Positions 1-12,375 are shown, numbered from the stretch's first letter. The stretch: 64,000 nt of DNA from Flaccisagitta enflata (GCA_965153355.1 OZ231127.1:80662001-80726000), one strand, 5' to 3'. The notes: generated from the letters alone by a model not told the origin. Numbers and translations: made by a program.

Positions 1-447
1 GGCTGAGTTCAGAGTAAAGGCGAGAAAGGGGAAGGGAAGAAACGATATTCATGGCCAACCTTAGTAAACGCGAGCAGGAAGGAGAATTCACCCAATAACA
101 TGCAATTGTTCGGAGTCAAGAGGTAGAAATGGAACAAATCTGTAAATATGGCTGCTCTGGCCGCATTCGGGTGGGCGGGGTAAAAGTGAACGCACGCCTT
201 CTTAAAATTACTGGTATGTCTCAAAAAGTATAAGGGGGAAAAAAAAGAGTCAAAAGAGGAGAACAAGGGAAGTTGAAAAAAGTGACAGAATATGAAAAAT
301 GGTTGGAGAAAAACTGAGCAGAAATGGCTGAGGGCACTTCTACCTTTGGCTTTGGCTCAAATATAGCACCAGTCTCATGGCTTAACCTTGACACTTGCCC
401 GTCACCATAAAGAGACATGCGGGACCGTGCAGCCAGCATTCATAATT

Positions 448-449
448 TC

Positions 450-515
<66 letters not shown>
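448..515. repeat. (CT)n microsatellite
   Basis: About 68 bp of almost pure CT dinucleotides. The flanks (1-447 and 516-715) show no convincing exon or repeat. Confidence 0.95.
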
Positions 516-518
<3 letters not shown>

Positions 519-721
519 CACCTTCCAGATTTTGTGGTTTGTTTTGCCGTTCAACGAATCTGGGGCCAAACATGCTGATGCCTCTTCAACATGGCCTGGT
601 TACGAGCCAATTCCCGTGAATGACGTCAACAAAAACAACCAAAACATCCAAATACCGTATTTCTTGCAATTTCTGCCCCTTAGCATTTTTGAGCAATTGG
701 AAAGAATCATGTTTTAGCAGG

Positions 722-800
722 TTTTTAGGTGCGACAAAGCACCTCTATAACTGGCTTTGTCCGTCTGTCGGTCTGTCGGTTGGTCTGTAACGCATTCGTT
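722..800 (+). mobile_element. H1 hairpin-headed repeat, 5' head
   Basis: T(5)AG is followed by a 6 bp stem-loop (AGGTGC at 727-732, GCACCT at 739-744), then CTATAA and a GTCC/GTCTGTCGG tract. This is the same layout as other copies in the window (6737, 36404, 36789, 41265, 58159, 61355, 63936), but the stem sequence is different and still paired. A degenerate second head with GTCC-like repeats lies at about 1018-1085. A possible distal end (AGTC...GACTTAGAGGTG) lies at about 2893-2935, beyond two MITE insertions. Confidence 0.7.
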
Positions 801-1497
801 CGACAATCCACACGTCGCACCTTATTGGCCTACTTGGCCTTGTTTTACCATGTCCAAACAAAAAAACGCAGCCGAACCCATTACCTGTAGAAGATTCAAA
901 CTATTTGGGTAAGCTTTGGGTTCACAATTGATTTGGAAAATCGTTTCTTTTTTTTTTCTTTTTCACAACTATCAAAAAAAGATAAACATTTTATGACCAA
1001 AAATGCCTTTGACCGTTTTGAGTCGCATGCACAAGATTCTATGACCCGCTCTGTCCCTCTGTCTGTCGATCCGTCCGCCCATTAAGCTTAGCTATTTTTT
1101 GCCGTTTTACGTCGTTACTACCTTGGAAATAGATATACGGACAGCTGGAGAAAAGTTAGCCTTTTCACTCACTGAATGAGGTATATGCCCAAATCATTAC
1201 ATTTTTAGTCATTATATGGTATTTTGATCTATCAAGAGCTTCTGTTCTGACTTTTTATGGGATTCGTCTATGATTTTTTATCTTGAATACGTGTATCCTT
1301 TGTCTCTCAAAAAGCAACAAAAAAATCAAAGAATCAGTTTTGTTTTCTTTTATTACTGGATAATTTCAGGGCATTATGATTGACTGCAGTCCTCATTTTT
1401 TTTCAAAAATCAAAAAATTTGTAAAAAATGTGATCTTTTGAGATCAAGCAGAATGATTTTGCTCAATCTGTTTAGATTTGAGAGCTATTTCAATGTA

Positions 1498-2059
1498 CAG
1501 TAGCTCTCGTCTAGACTTGAGATAACGGGGGCAAGCATTGTGGAAAGACGAATGAAGGCAGGGGAGCGATATTTAAGTCATAGACTAATCAAAGGATGCT
1601 TAATTCCCCATGATAGTTGGTTGCCATGGAAACACATTTCCATGTATTCTTGCTAAAGTATCAATATTTTGAGAGATTTTTTAGGGAACATTGCTTAAAA
1701 TAAAATTTGCTACAACTTTCCCACAGTATGTTCTGTAAGAATGTCGCTCGTTTGGCCGTTGCTAGGGAGCGTATCCATGTGTGACAACCCCTAGCAACCG
1801 CTTAACGAGCAACATTCTTACAGAACATACTGTGGGAAAGTTGTAGCAAATTCTATTTTAAGTAATGTTCCCTAAAAAAATCTCTCAAAATATTGATACT
1901 TTAGCGAGAATACATGGAAATGTGTTTCCATGGCAACCAGCTATCATGGGCAATAAAGCATCCCCTTATTAGTCTATGTTTGAAATATCGCTTCCCTGGT
2001 TTCATTTGTTTTCCTACAATGCTTGCCCCCGTTATCTCAAGTCTAGACGAGATCTACTG
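1498..2059. mobile_element. TA-flanked foldback MITE, copy 1
   Basis: A 562 bp element made of two long inverted arms around a short loop near 1770-1790. Termini read CAGTAGCTCTCGTC... and ...GATCTACTG. TA dinucleotides at 1496-1497 and 2060-2061 look like a Tc1/mariner-type target duplication. There is no coding capacity. Its reverse-complement partner is at 2295-2857. Confidence 0.85.
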
Positions 2060-2294
2060 TAGGTTGTCCTTTGAAGATATGAACTGAAAACCTCTGAATA
2101 AGATTTTGGTAAAATGACAGTTTTCTTCAAAACGCTCTCATTTGGAAAAGGATTGAGCTACCAAGCTCTGCTTGGTCTTGAATGGAAGATTTTTTGTCAT
2201 AGTTTATGGATCTGCTTTCATTGTTTTATTGGATATTAAAGTTTAGCTGCTATGATCATGGTTAGATGTCCGTATATTTATTTCCAAGATAGTA

Positions 2295-2857
2295 CAGTAG
2301 ATCTCGTCTAGACTTGAGATAACGGGGGCAAGCATTGTAGGAAAACAAATGAAACCAGGGAAGCGATATTTCAAATATAGACTAATAAGGGGATGCTTTA
2401 TTGTCCATGATAGCTGGTTGCCATGGAAACACATTTCCATGTATTCTCGCTAAAGTATCAATATTTTGAGAGATTTTTTTAGGGAACATCACTTAAAATA
2501 GAATTTGCTACAACTTTCCCACAGTATGTTCTGTAAGAATGTTGCTCGTTAAGCGGTTGCTAGGGGTTGTCACACATGGATACGCTCCCTAGCAACGGCC
2601 AAACGAGCGACATTCTTACAGAACATACTGTGGGAAAGTTGTAGCAAATTTTATTTTAAGCAATGTTCCCTAAAAAAATCTCTCAAAATATTGATACTTT
2701 AGCAAGAATACATGGAAATGTGTTTCCATGGCAACCAACTATCATAGGGAATTAAGCATCCTTTGATTAGTCTATGACTTAAATATCGCTCCCCTGCCTT
2801 CATTCGTCTTTCCACAATTCTTGCCCCTGTTATCTCAAGTCTAGACGAGAGCTACTG
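2295..2857. mobile_element. TA-flanked foldback MITE, copy 2 (inverted)
   Basis: A 563 bp element, the reverse complement of the copy at 1498-2059 with few differences. It starts CAGTAGATCTCGTC and ends GAGCTACTG, with TA on both sides (2293-2294, 2858-2859). The two copies are separated by 235 bp of unrelated sequence. Confidence 0.85.
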
Positions 2858-3027
2858 TATAAGTCGTTTTAAGTCATTTTACATTTTGACTTTTAGTCTT
2901 GACGACCGCGCCCGACTTAGAGGTGTTGGCCTTGCTTAAATCAAAACATATACATTGTAAAAATCAATAAAATTTTCCATTGCAAGATAAACGGTAAATA
3001 TCCAACTCAATCGGCACGCAGGAGTTC

Positions 3028-3112
3028 ACAAGGCCCAGGACATGGCCCAAGACATAGCCCAAGACATGACTCAGGACATGGCCCAGAAAATGGCCCAGGA
3101 CATGGCCCACGA
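3028..3112. repeat. 12 bp minisatellite (GGCCCAGGACAT)n
   Basis: About seven imperfect copies of a 12-mer lie immediately upstream of the BPI-like exon that starts at 3118. Confidence 0.75.
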
Positions 3113-3117
3113 CACAG

Positions 3118-3261
3118 GCGTTACATGTTCACCACGAACCATACAGTAACTGCCAAAGCCATTCCGTCCATCTCAGAAGAAAGACTGCAAATCCAGTTTC
3201 AACGTTTGGATGTTTCGGTGATTCTCGCTGGTGCCGTCATTCCCATGCAAGACTTTCACAG
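3118..3261 (+). CDS. BPI/LBP-like gene 1, internal C-terminal-domain exon (partial gene)
   Basis: BPI/LBP/CETP-family proteins are two-barrel lipid-binding proteins; secreted members bind bacterial lipopolysaccharide. This exon reads RYMFTTNHTVTAKAIPS... and then a strand pair ending VILAGAVIPMQDFH. That is the pattern of the family C-terminal barrel: an alternating strand, VxAxAxP, then a hydrophobic strand followed by LP/IP. The acceptor is GACACAG before 3118 and the donor is CAG/GTGTGC after 3261. It begins with one base completing a codon and ends in phase 2, matching the downstream candidate exons at 7225 and 25978. Upstream exons (signal peptide and N-terminal barrel) would lie left of the window. 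The exon is open throughout. Family assignment rests on pattern recognition; exon edges are uncertain. Confidence 0.55.
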
Positions 3262-3378
3262 GTGTGCAAATCGAAGCTAAAATAAAGCTGACTTTGTTTT
3301 ATTTCTATATTTTTTTCTGGGGGGGAGGAGTTGTTTCTTCCTTTTTTTGATAGTGAGTGAGCTTGTCTGCGTTTGCAT

Positions 3379-3552
<174 letters not shown>

Positions 3553-3829
3553 CGTCCGGGGGGACTGGAAGGAGGGTTGCGTGTGTACTCGTGTAAGTGT
3601 GTCGCTTTGAATTCAAAAACTAAACGAGCGACTGATGTGCAAATGTGATGTGGTTTTGAGATGGATGAATTTGTGTGTGTGCACCTGTGCACCTGGGTGC
3701 ATGTGTGTGTGCACCTGCGTCTCTGTTGTCGCGGTTTGTGTCTGTTGTCGTGATTTCCAAGCCATTTGTATGATCATAGATCTACATAAGTGGCCCTTTC
3801 CTTCGCTTTGGGCGGGAAGGGCGAAGAAT

Positions 3830-4580
3830 TAGTAGAGATTTTTATGATGGGGTTGAAAGTCTTCAAAATTTGCTTTTTCATATTAAAAATACCCACTGTA
3901 ACGGATCCAAGAGTAGTGGTCCTAACAAAAATCCGCCTATAACCGATCTAAGAACTTGTTCCCTTCGTGTCAATTTCCTTTAATTTCTATATTGGCAATA
4001 ACTAAAATAGATGAAATTTGTTGGTCCTTTGACATCCGTTATCGTTATATTTAACTATAACTGAACATGAGCAATTGGATATTGTGAACCTACAACTGCA
4101 AAACTTGGGAAACTCTATGTCATTTCTTCCGGGATATTGGTTTCAACATTTCAAAATGTATTTCTTTTAATTTCTTTTTATCATATGAAAGTGAGAACTT
4201 AAGTTCTGTGAGACCAATCTTCTTTCATCCCTTTTCTCTCTCAAGACCACTATCCACTAGGGAAAGGTGTTTGTTCGACCGTTCCATGGCTATCTATCCT
4301 AACAATTATTGATAATATTCCTACGGTTAATGTGGGTATACAATGTTAAAACCCCGAAGACTTGTGCGCAAATCTGATGCATCCTGACTGGAAGTGCCTT
4401 TAACATTTAGATGAAATTCGTTGACATTGGGTGTCATGAACATAGAAAATACTTTTTTTTTGGTTGCATTACTCCTGTTTTAGCTTTTATCCGTTCATTT
4501 TCAAGAAAAAATCCTTGGTCCTGAACTGTCAATTCACTTTTTTCATTCTTTTTATCGCTTCCATTTATTCAACGCATATC
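3830..4580. other. No gene seen
   Basis: AT-rich sequence without a convincing open exon, repeat or RNA gene. It probably belongs to an intron of BPI-like gene 1. Confidence 0.5.
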
Positions 4581-4680
<100 letters not shown>

Positions 4681-5228
4681 CAATCAGTACTTTTAGATCC
4701 CATTTGCACATCTCTATGACCTTGTTGGTCCGTTTTATGGTTGTCGTCATTAGTACCAGTATAAACGAGAAAGTACTGAAACTGTGGTAATAGTCTGGAT
4801 CAGATTCAAAAACCAGGTATGACTTCAGTATAACACACAGGCCTGTATATAATAAAGAATCAAAGGGTTTGGAATCAAAGGGTTAAGAATCAAAGGGTTT
4901 GGAGATGGGGTAGGAAATCAAAGGGGAAAAAGCGGAAAAAAAGAAAATTTGGGGGAAATATACTTTTTGACAGTATCAAATCATAAAAACTGATTAGTAA
5001 AACACAATTAAACACTAACTTAACCTTAACTACACAGTTTTATTGCTTTTTTCTTACTAGGGTTCTTACACTTTTGCATATTGTGCAATTGTGGAGCAAC
5101 AATGGCCCATCATGTAGCAGCACTTTTGGCACTGTGCAATTCTGGCAGCAACAATGGCTCTCATCTATTTATCTCTCTCTCACTCTCTCATTCCTCTCAA
5201 AGAGGAATGTTGTATCACGTAAGATCAG

Positions 5229-5395
<167 letters not shown>

Positions 5396-5679
5396 TACAT
5401 ATAGAGACAGAGAGAGAGAGACAGTCAGGGAGAGAGTCGGGAAAAGCTGAGTCGGCTATTTCGTGAGGGAAAGAGAGCATGCTCCCTTCGTTTAATGTGA
5501 CAATTGGGCAACTCTAAAGTTGAGCCCTCTCAGATTTCTGATGTTTATGGAGTAGATAATGAGCAGTAGTGTGGGTTGGATTAGTATGAGTAATGCCACT
5601 GAGTTATGCGTAATGCGTGTGTGATGTTAAAAAATAAGGTGGATATACGTGGAGGTAAGGCGTGAAAGAGAGAAACAAG

Positions 5680-5835
5680 GCCGGATACACGGTTCCCCAA
5701 GTCCCGTGCGGGCAACCAGGCTAGTTGAACAATTTGGCAGGGAAACAAGATGCAAACACCGTCAAAATCTTCCAAAAAGCTTATTTCTAGTGTGACCATT
5801 TGACAGACGGCTCATTGAACTGAAAGACGGACCCA
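5680..5835 (-). mobile_element. H1 repeat fragment (internal part)
   Basis: Contains the family core AAGGCCGGATACACGG followed by a GTGCGGGCAACCAGG-like stretch and degenerate GACGGAC repeats. It corresponds to the core of the better copies at 36970-37000 and 63772-63850. Confidence 0.5.
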
Positions 5836-6084
5836 CGGAAGACGTAGAAAGTTGTAAAGACGCGACTTTTTGAAGTGAATTTCACTCCTCGACTTTGAAT
5901 CAAATTCGGACGCTTTCGTAGTTTTCATTCTTCAAAAGAGATGAAACAAGGCCAAGAGATGTCCAATAGATGCGTCCTCTTTAAATGTAAGATATTTTCA
6001 TACAAATTATTAAGATATAAAGATATTAAGATATAATGATATGAATATATAAAGATACAGAGATAAAGACAAAAATATAAACTG

Positions 6085-6240
6085 ATTCCTCCCGGCCCCA
6101 CCTCCCCACCCTCTCCCCCTCCCCGCCTCCCCCTCCCCTCTCCCCTCTCCCCACGCCTCCCCCCCTCCTCTTCCCACCTCCGCCTCACAACCTCCCCACC
6201 CCTCCCCGAGCCTCTGCCCCTCCCCCGCCTCATCCTCCCT
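6085..6240. repeat. C-rich tract (G-rich on minus strand)
   Basis: About 155 bp almost entirely C and T on the + strand, with many CCCC and CCCTCCCC runs. The minus strand therefore has repeated GGGG runs with short spacers, a sequence type able to form G-quadruplex or triplex DNA. No coding signal. Confidence 0.8.
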
Positions 6241-6244
6241 GAGA

Positions 6245-6640
6245 CATGGAAGGGACTTGAGGCAGCAGAAGAGACATGAGAAGCTTATAAAGACACTTCG
6301 GGACATGAGGAGACATAAAAGTTATAAAAAAGACCTAAAGATGTAAAGTCATAAGAGATGTGAGATATAAGAGACTATAAAGAAATGTATGAGGCATAAG
6401 AGACATACAGGAGACATATAGGAGACAAAAGAGACAAAAGACACAAAGAGACATAAGGGACACCTGAGACAAAAGATACCTAAGATACATGAGAGAGAGA
6501 AGAGATGTAAGAGATATAAGAGACATATAGGAGACATAAGAGACATGTAAGAGACATATAGGAGACAAAAGAGACAAAAGAGACAAAAGAGATGAAAGAG
6601 ACATAAGAAATATTAGAGACATGAAGAGACATGAAGAGAA
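6245..6640. repeat. Degenerate 10 bp minisatellite (GAGACATAAR)n
   Basis: Imperfect repeats of a unit such as AGAGACATAA with frequent one-base changes; period close to 10 bp. Confidence 0.8.
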
Positions 6641-6684
6641 TTAAAAAGAAAACCTTGAAAATCGCATTTTAAAAATTTCGCGTT

Positions 6685-6760
6685 CCGGACGGACAGACAG
6701 ACAGACACACAGACCAAGGGACACACCCTCTTATAGAGATGCGAGGACGCATCTAAAAAT
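6685..6760 (-). mobile_element. H1 hairpin-headed repeat, head
   Basis: Read on the minus strand: T(5), then stem AGATGCG, loop TCCT and CGCATCT (6754-6737), CTATAAGAGGG, then GTCTGTCTGTCCGTCC. This is the same head architecture as at 727 with a different but fully paired stem. Confidence 0.75.
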
Positions 6761-7224
6761 GATGAATTATGTTTTCCTTGGCGCACTTCATATTCGTCCG
6801 TTTCAATTTGTCCCCATTCCCACTTTAAGACTTTTCCTTTTTTCCATAAATTCACTACAGCTCTTAGAATTCCTTTGTTTGTCATCGGCACACATCTTAT
6901 TTTTCGCCGACTAAAATTGCTTTCGCTCTCGCTCTCGCTCTCGCTCTCGCTTTCGTTCTTGCTCTTGCTCTCAGTCTCACTCTTTCTTCTGCTATCACTT
7001 CGACTTTTTCTCTTCTCTCGCTCTCGCACTTTTTCCATATTCTTTTTCGCTTCTCTTTTCTTTCGCTTATCCCTCTTAAATCAAATTGCTTCAAAGAAAA
7101 ACATATGGAATGAAGACACCGTAGTAACCGATTACATCTGAAATTCTGAATACTTTCGATACTTATACTAAAACCTTCAATCTTCACTTGTTCACAAGTT
7201 TTTTTTTTAGATTTCGTTAGCTAG

Positions 7225-7290
7225 CGCCAAAGGGAAAAACATTCTGCGGCGGTTGCAATGGAAAAATATCTTACTCAAGGCCAAACATTC
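7225..7290 (+). CDS. Candidate small exon of BPI/LBP-like gene 1
   Basis: A poly-T tract leads to an acceptor (GTTAGCTAG) before 7225. The 66 bp read AKGKNILRRLQWKNILLKAKH, resembling the segment of the BPI C-terminal barrel that ends in a K-H-S motif. The left edge completes a codon begun by the exon ending at 3261. The right edge (donor GTGACT, weak) leaves phase 2, matching the exon at 25978. About 15-20 residues expected between this and the first exon are missing, so another exon may exist. This is a hand-made model supported by phase agreement and a short motif only. Confidence 0.35.
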
Positions 7291-7344
7291 GTGACTACTG
7301 CAATTCCAAGTGAAAACGATTTGCTATTTATATCCACGTCTAAG

Positions 7345-7605
7345 GGCACCTCACATCGCCCCATTTTGCATCGCCCGTCTCACAGCGCCAGATCTCACAT
7401 CGCCTCATATCTTGCATTGTCCCATCTCATATCGCCCTATCTCACATAGCCCTATCTCACATCGCACCATCTCACATTGCACCATCTCACATCGCACCAT
7501 CTCACATTGCACCATCTCACATCGTACCATCTCACATAACCCTATCTCATATCACCCCATTTCACATCGCGCCATTTCAAATTGCCAGCTCTCATATCGC
7601 CCATG
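7345..7605. repeat. 15 bp minisatellite (CCATCTCACATCGCA)n
   Basis: About 15 imperfect copies, alternating CATCGCAC and CATTGCAC. It is followed at 7618-7760 by a different repeat rich in AAGGATGCGGGGCAT, partly complementary in style. Confidence 0.85.
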
Positions 7606-7759
7606 TCTGACGAATCATAAGGATGTGAGGTATCAGATTGAGGGGCATAAGGATGCGGGGATATCATGATGTGGGATATAAAGATGTGGGGCATAAGGAT
7701 GCGGGGCATAAGGATGCAGGGCACGGCGATGCGGGGCACGGTGATGCGGTGATGCGGTG

Positions 7760-8235
7760 GTGCGTCGGCTAAGTACAGTCTGTTTACAAACCATCAAGGG
7801 GCATTAAGTGAATTTGATATTCCCTGTTTTCGTCACGATGTCGTTAGTAGAATATATGAAACAGATTTTGAATCGATGGGAATTCTCAATGTTTCTTTTC
7901 AATAGATACTCTATTAGTTGCAGTACCCAAAGTTTCTCTTCTCATTTAACATTAAAGAACATACACTGCACAATGGACAAAAATTGACAACAGTTTACAG
8001 ATTGCGTACTAAACATGTCAAAAACCTTTGAATGATTCATGGATGATGATGATGATCGTACAACAATCTAATCATTGGAGAGTACCACCCTAATGCGTCC
8101 CCTTGAAACCTAACGTGGTTCCTAGTGCACTATGAAAGTATTGCACTGTAAAGAAAACTTGGTCCAGTAGCTATTTTATGCGTCCATTAAGACCGCCAGG
8201 GAGAAATTTGGTTGCGCATATGCCACGGCTTATCA
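7760..8235. other. No gene seen
   Basis: Ordinary AT-rich sequence with a short (GAT)n at 8043-8056; nothing else recognised. A T-rich pyrimidine tract follows at 8239-8430. Confidence 0.5.
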
Positions 8236-8449
8236 AGCCTGATTTTTTTTTCTCCTCTCGTTCCTTTCCTTTCTTTTTTTCTTCCTTCATTTTTTTTCCT
8301 TTCTTTTCTTTTATCCTTTCCTTCCTAACCTTCCTTCCTTTCCTCTTTCGAACTTTTCCATTTCCTAACTTTCTTATATTCTTTCCCTACCTGCGCTTCT
8401 TTCATTCCTTTATTCCTTCCCATATACTTCCATACCAAATGCTACAGCC

Positions 8450-9279
8450 AAATATCCGATCTAGAATTCATCAGCCAGATTTGAGAGTTATAGAGAGAAA
8501 TAATCGCCTACGGGGTCAAAACACAAAATGTTGGACTGAGAAAAAAATAACCGAAAGGCCAAGAAACAAAATTTCGTGGAAACGGTCCATCAGGGATTTA
8601 TTGGGTCGGAAATTTCAAAAATATTCTTTTAGGTTTATATTATTTAAAAGTATATTCTAAGCATAATCAAGGCAGATAAGAAAATTTAAAGCAGCCAAAT
8701 AGAAAGCCAGTGTAAAAATTAATCTAGAGCCCTGAAAAACTTAGTTTCTACAATCTTTTTTCACATAGCTTAACTTGTATGACCATTGGCCATTATAACT
8801 AGCAAATTGACCATGATTAAAGGGAAATTGATTCGATGAGCGCAATTTGTTGAAAAAAACGCTTCAGTCATAGTTTCTTTCTGACCACCTTAGTTCTTGA
8901 GAGAGATACCTTCGTAAGATCTTCTGTGACGTCGTAGTTGTTTCTTAAATTGATCGCTGTAAACTTGAAGCGCGGCTTTGATGTTTTTCAATTATCATTT
9001 CACTTATTCTCGAAACAAAGTAGAATTCTAAAGGTTTTGGCGCTACATTTTGACTACTCTCTAAGCTAATTTAGAAACGGACACATGTAAGCAACATGCA
9101 AAATGAGAGTTTTTATTCTGTCTGGACAGATCCCGTTAGATTGGATGATGTACATTAATTTTAGACATAATTGGGTAAATTTCATGATTTGTTTTGCCTT
9201 CGCCCAAACTCCAAACTTCAAACTTCAAAGTGTAATAAAGTGTTGCTTTTATTTTCAAATTTCTTCTATCAAAAAAGAA

Positions 9280-9280
<1 letters not shown>
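8450..9280. other. No gene seen
   Basis: AT-rich sequence without recognisable exons. A (GA)n tract ends the stretch at about 9283-9309. Confidence 0.5.
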
Positions 9281-9313
<33 letters not shown>

Positions 9314-9392
9314 CTTTCTAGATAAGAAATCATAGCTTGAGGGATTTGCACTCATTTTTCTTTTTTCGGGGTCGCACTTTTTTTTCCTCTAC

Positions 9393-9760
9393 TTGATTTG
9401 CGCCTGGGAATCAAGAAATATGACGTTTAGGGATTTATAATCGCAGCGAGGGACTCGCTTGTATGCTTGCAGTATCACTGGCTTGCTTACTCGCTTGCAC
9501 GCGCTTTCGCTTGCTTACCAGTATGATTGCTTGCTAGCGCTCTAGTTGATTTGCGCTAAAGAAACAAGAAATGTGACGTGTGGGGATTTGTCAGCGCAAA
9601 GAGCGGCTAGATTTTAAGCTTGTTTGCTGATTTGTTTGCTTGCTAGCCCCTTCCAATCGAGTGATGCGATGCACACGGATTTGTCAGGGCAGAGAGAGGC
9701 TGGGTCGCTTGCTTGCGCGTCTGTATTTTTTGCATGCCTTATTTGTTTGTTTGTTTGCTT
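9393..9760. repeat. Degenerate tandem repeat of about 150 bp with CTTGCTTG runs
   Basis: A block reading GATTTGCGC...AAGAAATATGACGT..GGGATTTGTCAGCGC followed by GCTTGCTTG runs occurs at 9393 and 9547, partly at 9672, and again at about 10562 beyond the foldback element at 9800-10440. The foldback probably inserted into this array. Confidence 0.65.
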
Positions 9761-9799
9761 GCAATTGCATACAATGCATGCATGCATGCATGCATGACG

Positions 9800-10440
9800 T
9801 GTCCACTACCAGCCAAAACACGGAATGAGTTGAGGTAGAATGATCGTCTCTCACTTTGATAGTTTTTGGGTCATTGTAGTGTGAACAATATAAATATAAA
9901 GGAAACTAAATCACTTTTGGGGCGGTTTTTGAAATATATGCAAAAATGGTGTAAATTTAGTACATTTTTCATCATAACTTTTTGTAGAGATGTTTTCTGG
10001 TATTTTCGACTGCAGATTTGGATTCAGCGAGTGCTTTGCGCTTCGTTTGATATGTCACACTACATAGTTTTGAAAAAGAAATAAAAAGTTAATTTTTTCA
10101 TCATATTACTATAAAATACATTTATTTTTAATGATTTTATAAAAAAATAAGCTTTTACTTCTTTTTCAAAAGTAAATAGTGTGACATATCAAACGAACCG
10201 CAAACCACCCACTGAGTCCAAATCTGCGGTCAAAAATACTTTAATAAATCATCACAAAGAGTTATGATGAAAAATGTACTAAATATGTACTATTTTTGTA
10301 TATATTTCAAAAAGCGCCCAAAAAATGATTTAGTTCTTTTCAGATTTGTATTATACACACCACAAGGACTCAAAACCTATCAGGGTCGTAGACGATCATT
10401 TCTAGTCAACTCATTCCGTGTTCTGGCGGACAGTGTGTCT
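9800..10440. mobile_element. Foldback element with arms of about 260 bp
   Basis: The left arm (about 9803-10065) and the right arm (about 10165-10437) are inverted copies; for example AACACGGAATGAGTTGA on the left matches TCAACTCATTCCGTGTT on the right. The centre is AT-rich. There is no open reading frame of note and target duplications were not resolved. A TGCA microsatellite abuts the left end. Confidence 0.8.
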
Positions 10441-10689
10441 GCCTGTGCTCTAACTTACAAGTGTGTTTTCTTGCGACTGGTAGTCAAGAAGTGGTAGGAT
10501 TTGTTATCTATACAGTTGCTTGCCTGCTCGCTCCCTCGCTCCCTCGTTTGCTCGCTCGCTTGAGCCAAGAAATATGACGTGCCGGGATTTGTCACCGCTG
10601 CTAAGGTCACGTGCCCCCCGTTGCTCGGTCGTTTTTGTTTTCCTCTCTCTTCTTGGTCGGGTGTACGCAGCTGTAAGACTATAAGTCAC

Positions 10690-10785
10690 TTCTTTAGTCG
10701 GGAGGTCGGTTAGTTTGTCCGTCCTTCCGTCCGTCCGTCCGTCCGTCCGTCCGTCCGTCCGTCCGTCCGTCCGTCTATCCATCCA
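10690..10785 (+). mobile_element. Likely H1 fragment with (GTCC)n
   Basis: About 60 bp of GTCC repeats preceded by TTTAGTCGGGAGG, which resembles a decayed H1 head, and followed by TCTATCCATCCAC. Confidence 0.4.
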
Positions 10786-11264
10786 CAAAAACACTTTCCT
10801 GCGTTTCTGCTCTCTCCATTTCCCTTTTCAGTCTCCGTCAGTGTGATGAAGATTTATCTGTTCTTTAATTTTCTTTTGTGTTGTTTAGTTCCTGATAGCA
10901 GCCATATAATAGCCCACAGCCTCTCGTCTCTGAAGCAGGGCCGTGGAGAGAATTGGCGGCTCCCCCTCCTACTTACCCCCTTGGCTGGATTTAGCCTGCT
11001 TTGCCCCCCCCCCTTACTCTATAATTCCAGATTTCTAATGTCAATTCATTGCTTTTGAATTCGCTCCAGTGCTCAAACTTTTTTGTCCTTTCTTTTCTCA
11101 CATCTCATGGGCTCCTTGGGCCTCCTTGGGGCCCGAGCCCCCCATCTCAAATGAGGGTGACCCCCTCTACACGGTCCTACTCTCAAGTTTTAGCACAAAA
11201 ATGATGTTTGCATCCTGCTAATAGTCCTAGCCCACAGCCCCATGTCTCTCAAATTGGATGTTGT

Positions 11265-11425
11265 TCGCAACCTTCTAGCCGCAGGTGTTGTTTGCAACTT
11301 TCAGTTGGCTGGTGTTGTTTGCATCTTTCCGCCGGCTGGTGTTTTTCGCATCATGGCAACTGCTGTTGTTTGCATCTTTTTGTTAGCTGGTGTTGTTTGC
11401 ATCTTTCCGGCAGCTTTAGGTCGAC
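11265..11425. repeat. 27 bp minisatellite (GCTGGTGTTGTTTGCATCTT...)
   Basis: About five copies of a 27 bp unit with imperfect ends. C-rich runs follow at 11494-11530. Confidence 0.75.
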
Positions 11426-11904
11426 CGTAAATCCTTATTTCCAGATTCCGTCGGTAATTCCATGAAAAGCGAAGGAATAAACAAACTCTTACCCCACAAC
11501 CCCCCCCCTCCCCGCCGCCCACCCACTTTCTCATGCCCCTAGCCCACCCACCCCCTCCCACCCCGCTTTCCTTCGAAATTAAACAATAATTCAGCAAAAA
11601 GAAATCTTGAATATATAAAGGAAGATACGAATTACGTCAAGTTTATATGTGATTCATAAAATTCATGGAAAGACGGGATGAATTTATCAGCAAACATCCT
11701 GATGAATGAATTTGCACGCTAAAAATGGGACGCTGCGATTGCCATTTGCATTGACTTGAAAGTATTACTTTGCGACCTGCGGTGTAAAATATTGCAACGT
11801 ATGTTACTTTCTATTCTTTTTTCTTCTTTTTTTTTCTTTCATTTCATTTTTCGGTACCACGTGTTGGCACGCGCGCACCGACGCGGGCGGAGGATGCATA
11901 CCAG

Positions 11905-12040
11905 CGCACCGGCACACTGGCGCAAAAAGACCGGCGCACCGGCACACTGGTGCAGAAAGACCGGCACACCGGCCCACAGGCGCAGAAAGACCGGTGCACC
12001 GGCATAGAAATACCGGCCGGTGCACCGGCGCAAGCGTGAG
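11905..12040. repeat. 30 bp minisatellite (GACCGGCGCACCGGCACACT...)
   Basis: Four to five imperfect 30 bp units, GC-rich, with internal CCGG palindromes. Confidence 0.8.
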
Positions 12041-12158
12041 GCGCATTTCACCCACTCGGGAGTTGTGCCAGTTGTGCCGTTTTCAAAAAAAAAAAAGATA
12101 CTTAAAATTGCTCACTCATGGCTTACAATCGTGGACGCATGCGGGGATTGGACTTCTG

Positions 12159-12330
<172 letters not shown>

Positions 12331-12375
12331 AGGAATATTTTTCCTTCACATCTTGGTTCTTCTCTCTATACCGGT

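Noticed and set aside
2243-2440. 65-residue minus-strand frame
   Set aside because: Lies within the foldback MITE and its spacer; no coding signal.
7340-7760. Possible CRISPR-like array (regular short repeats)
   Set aside because: Repeats are contiguous 15-mers without unique spacers, in eukaryotic DNA; a minisatellite.
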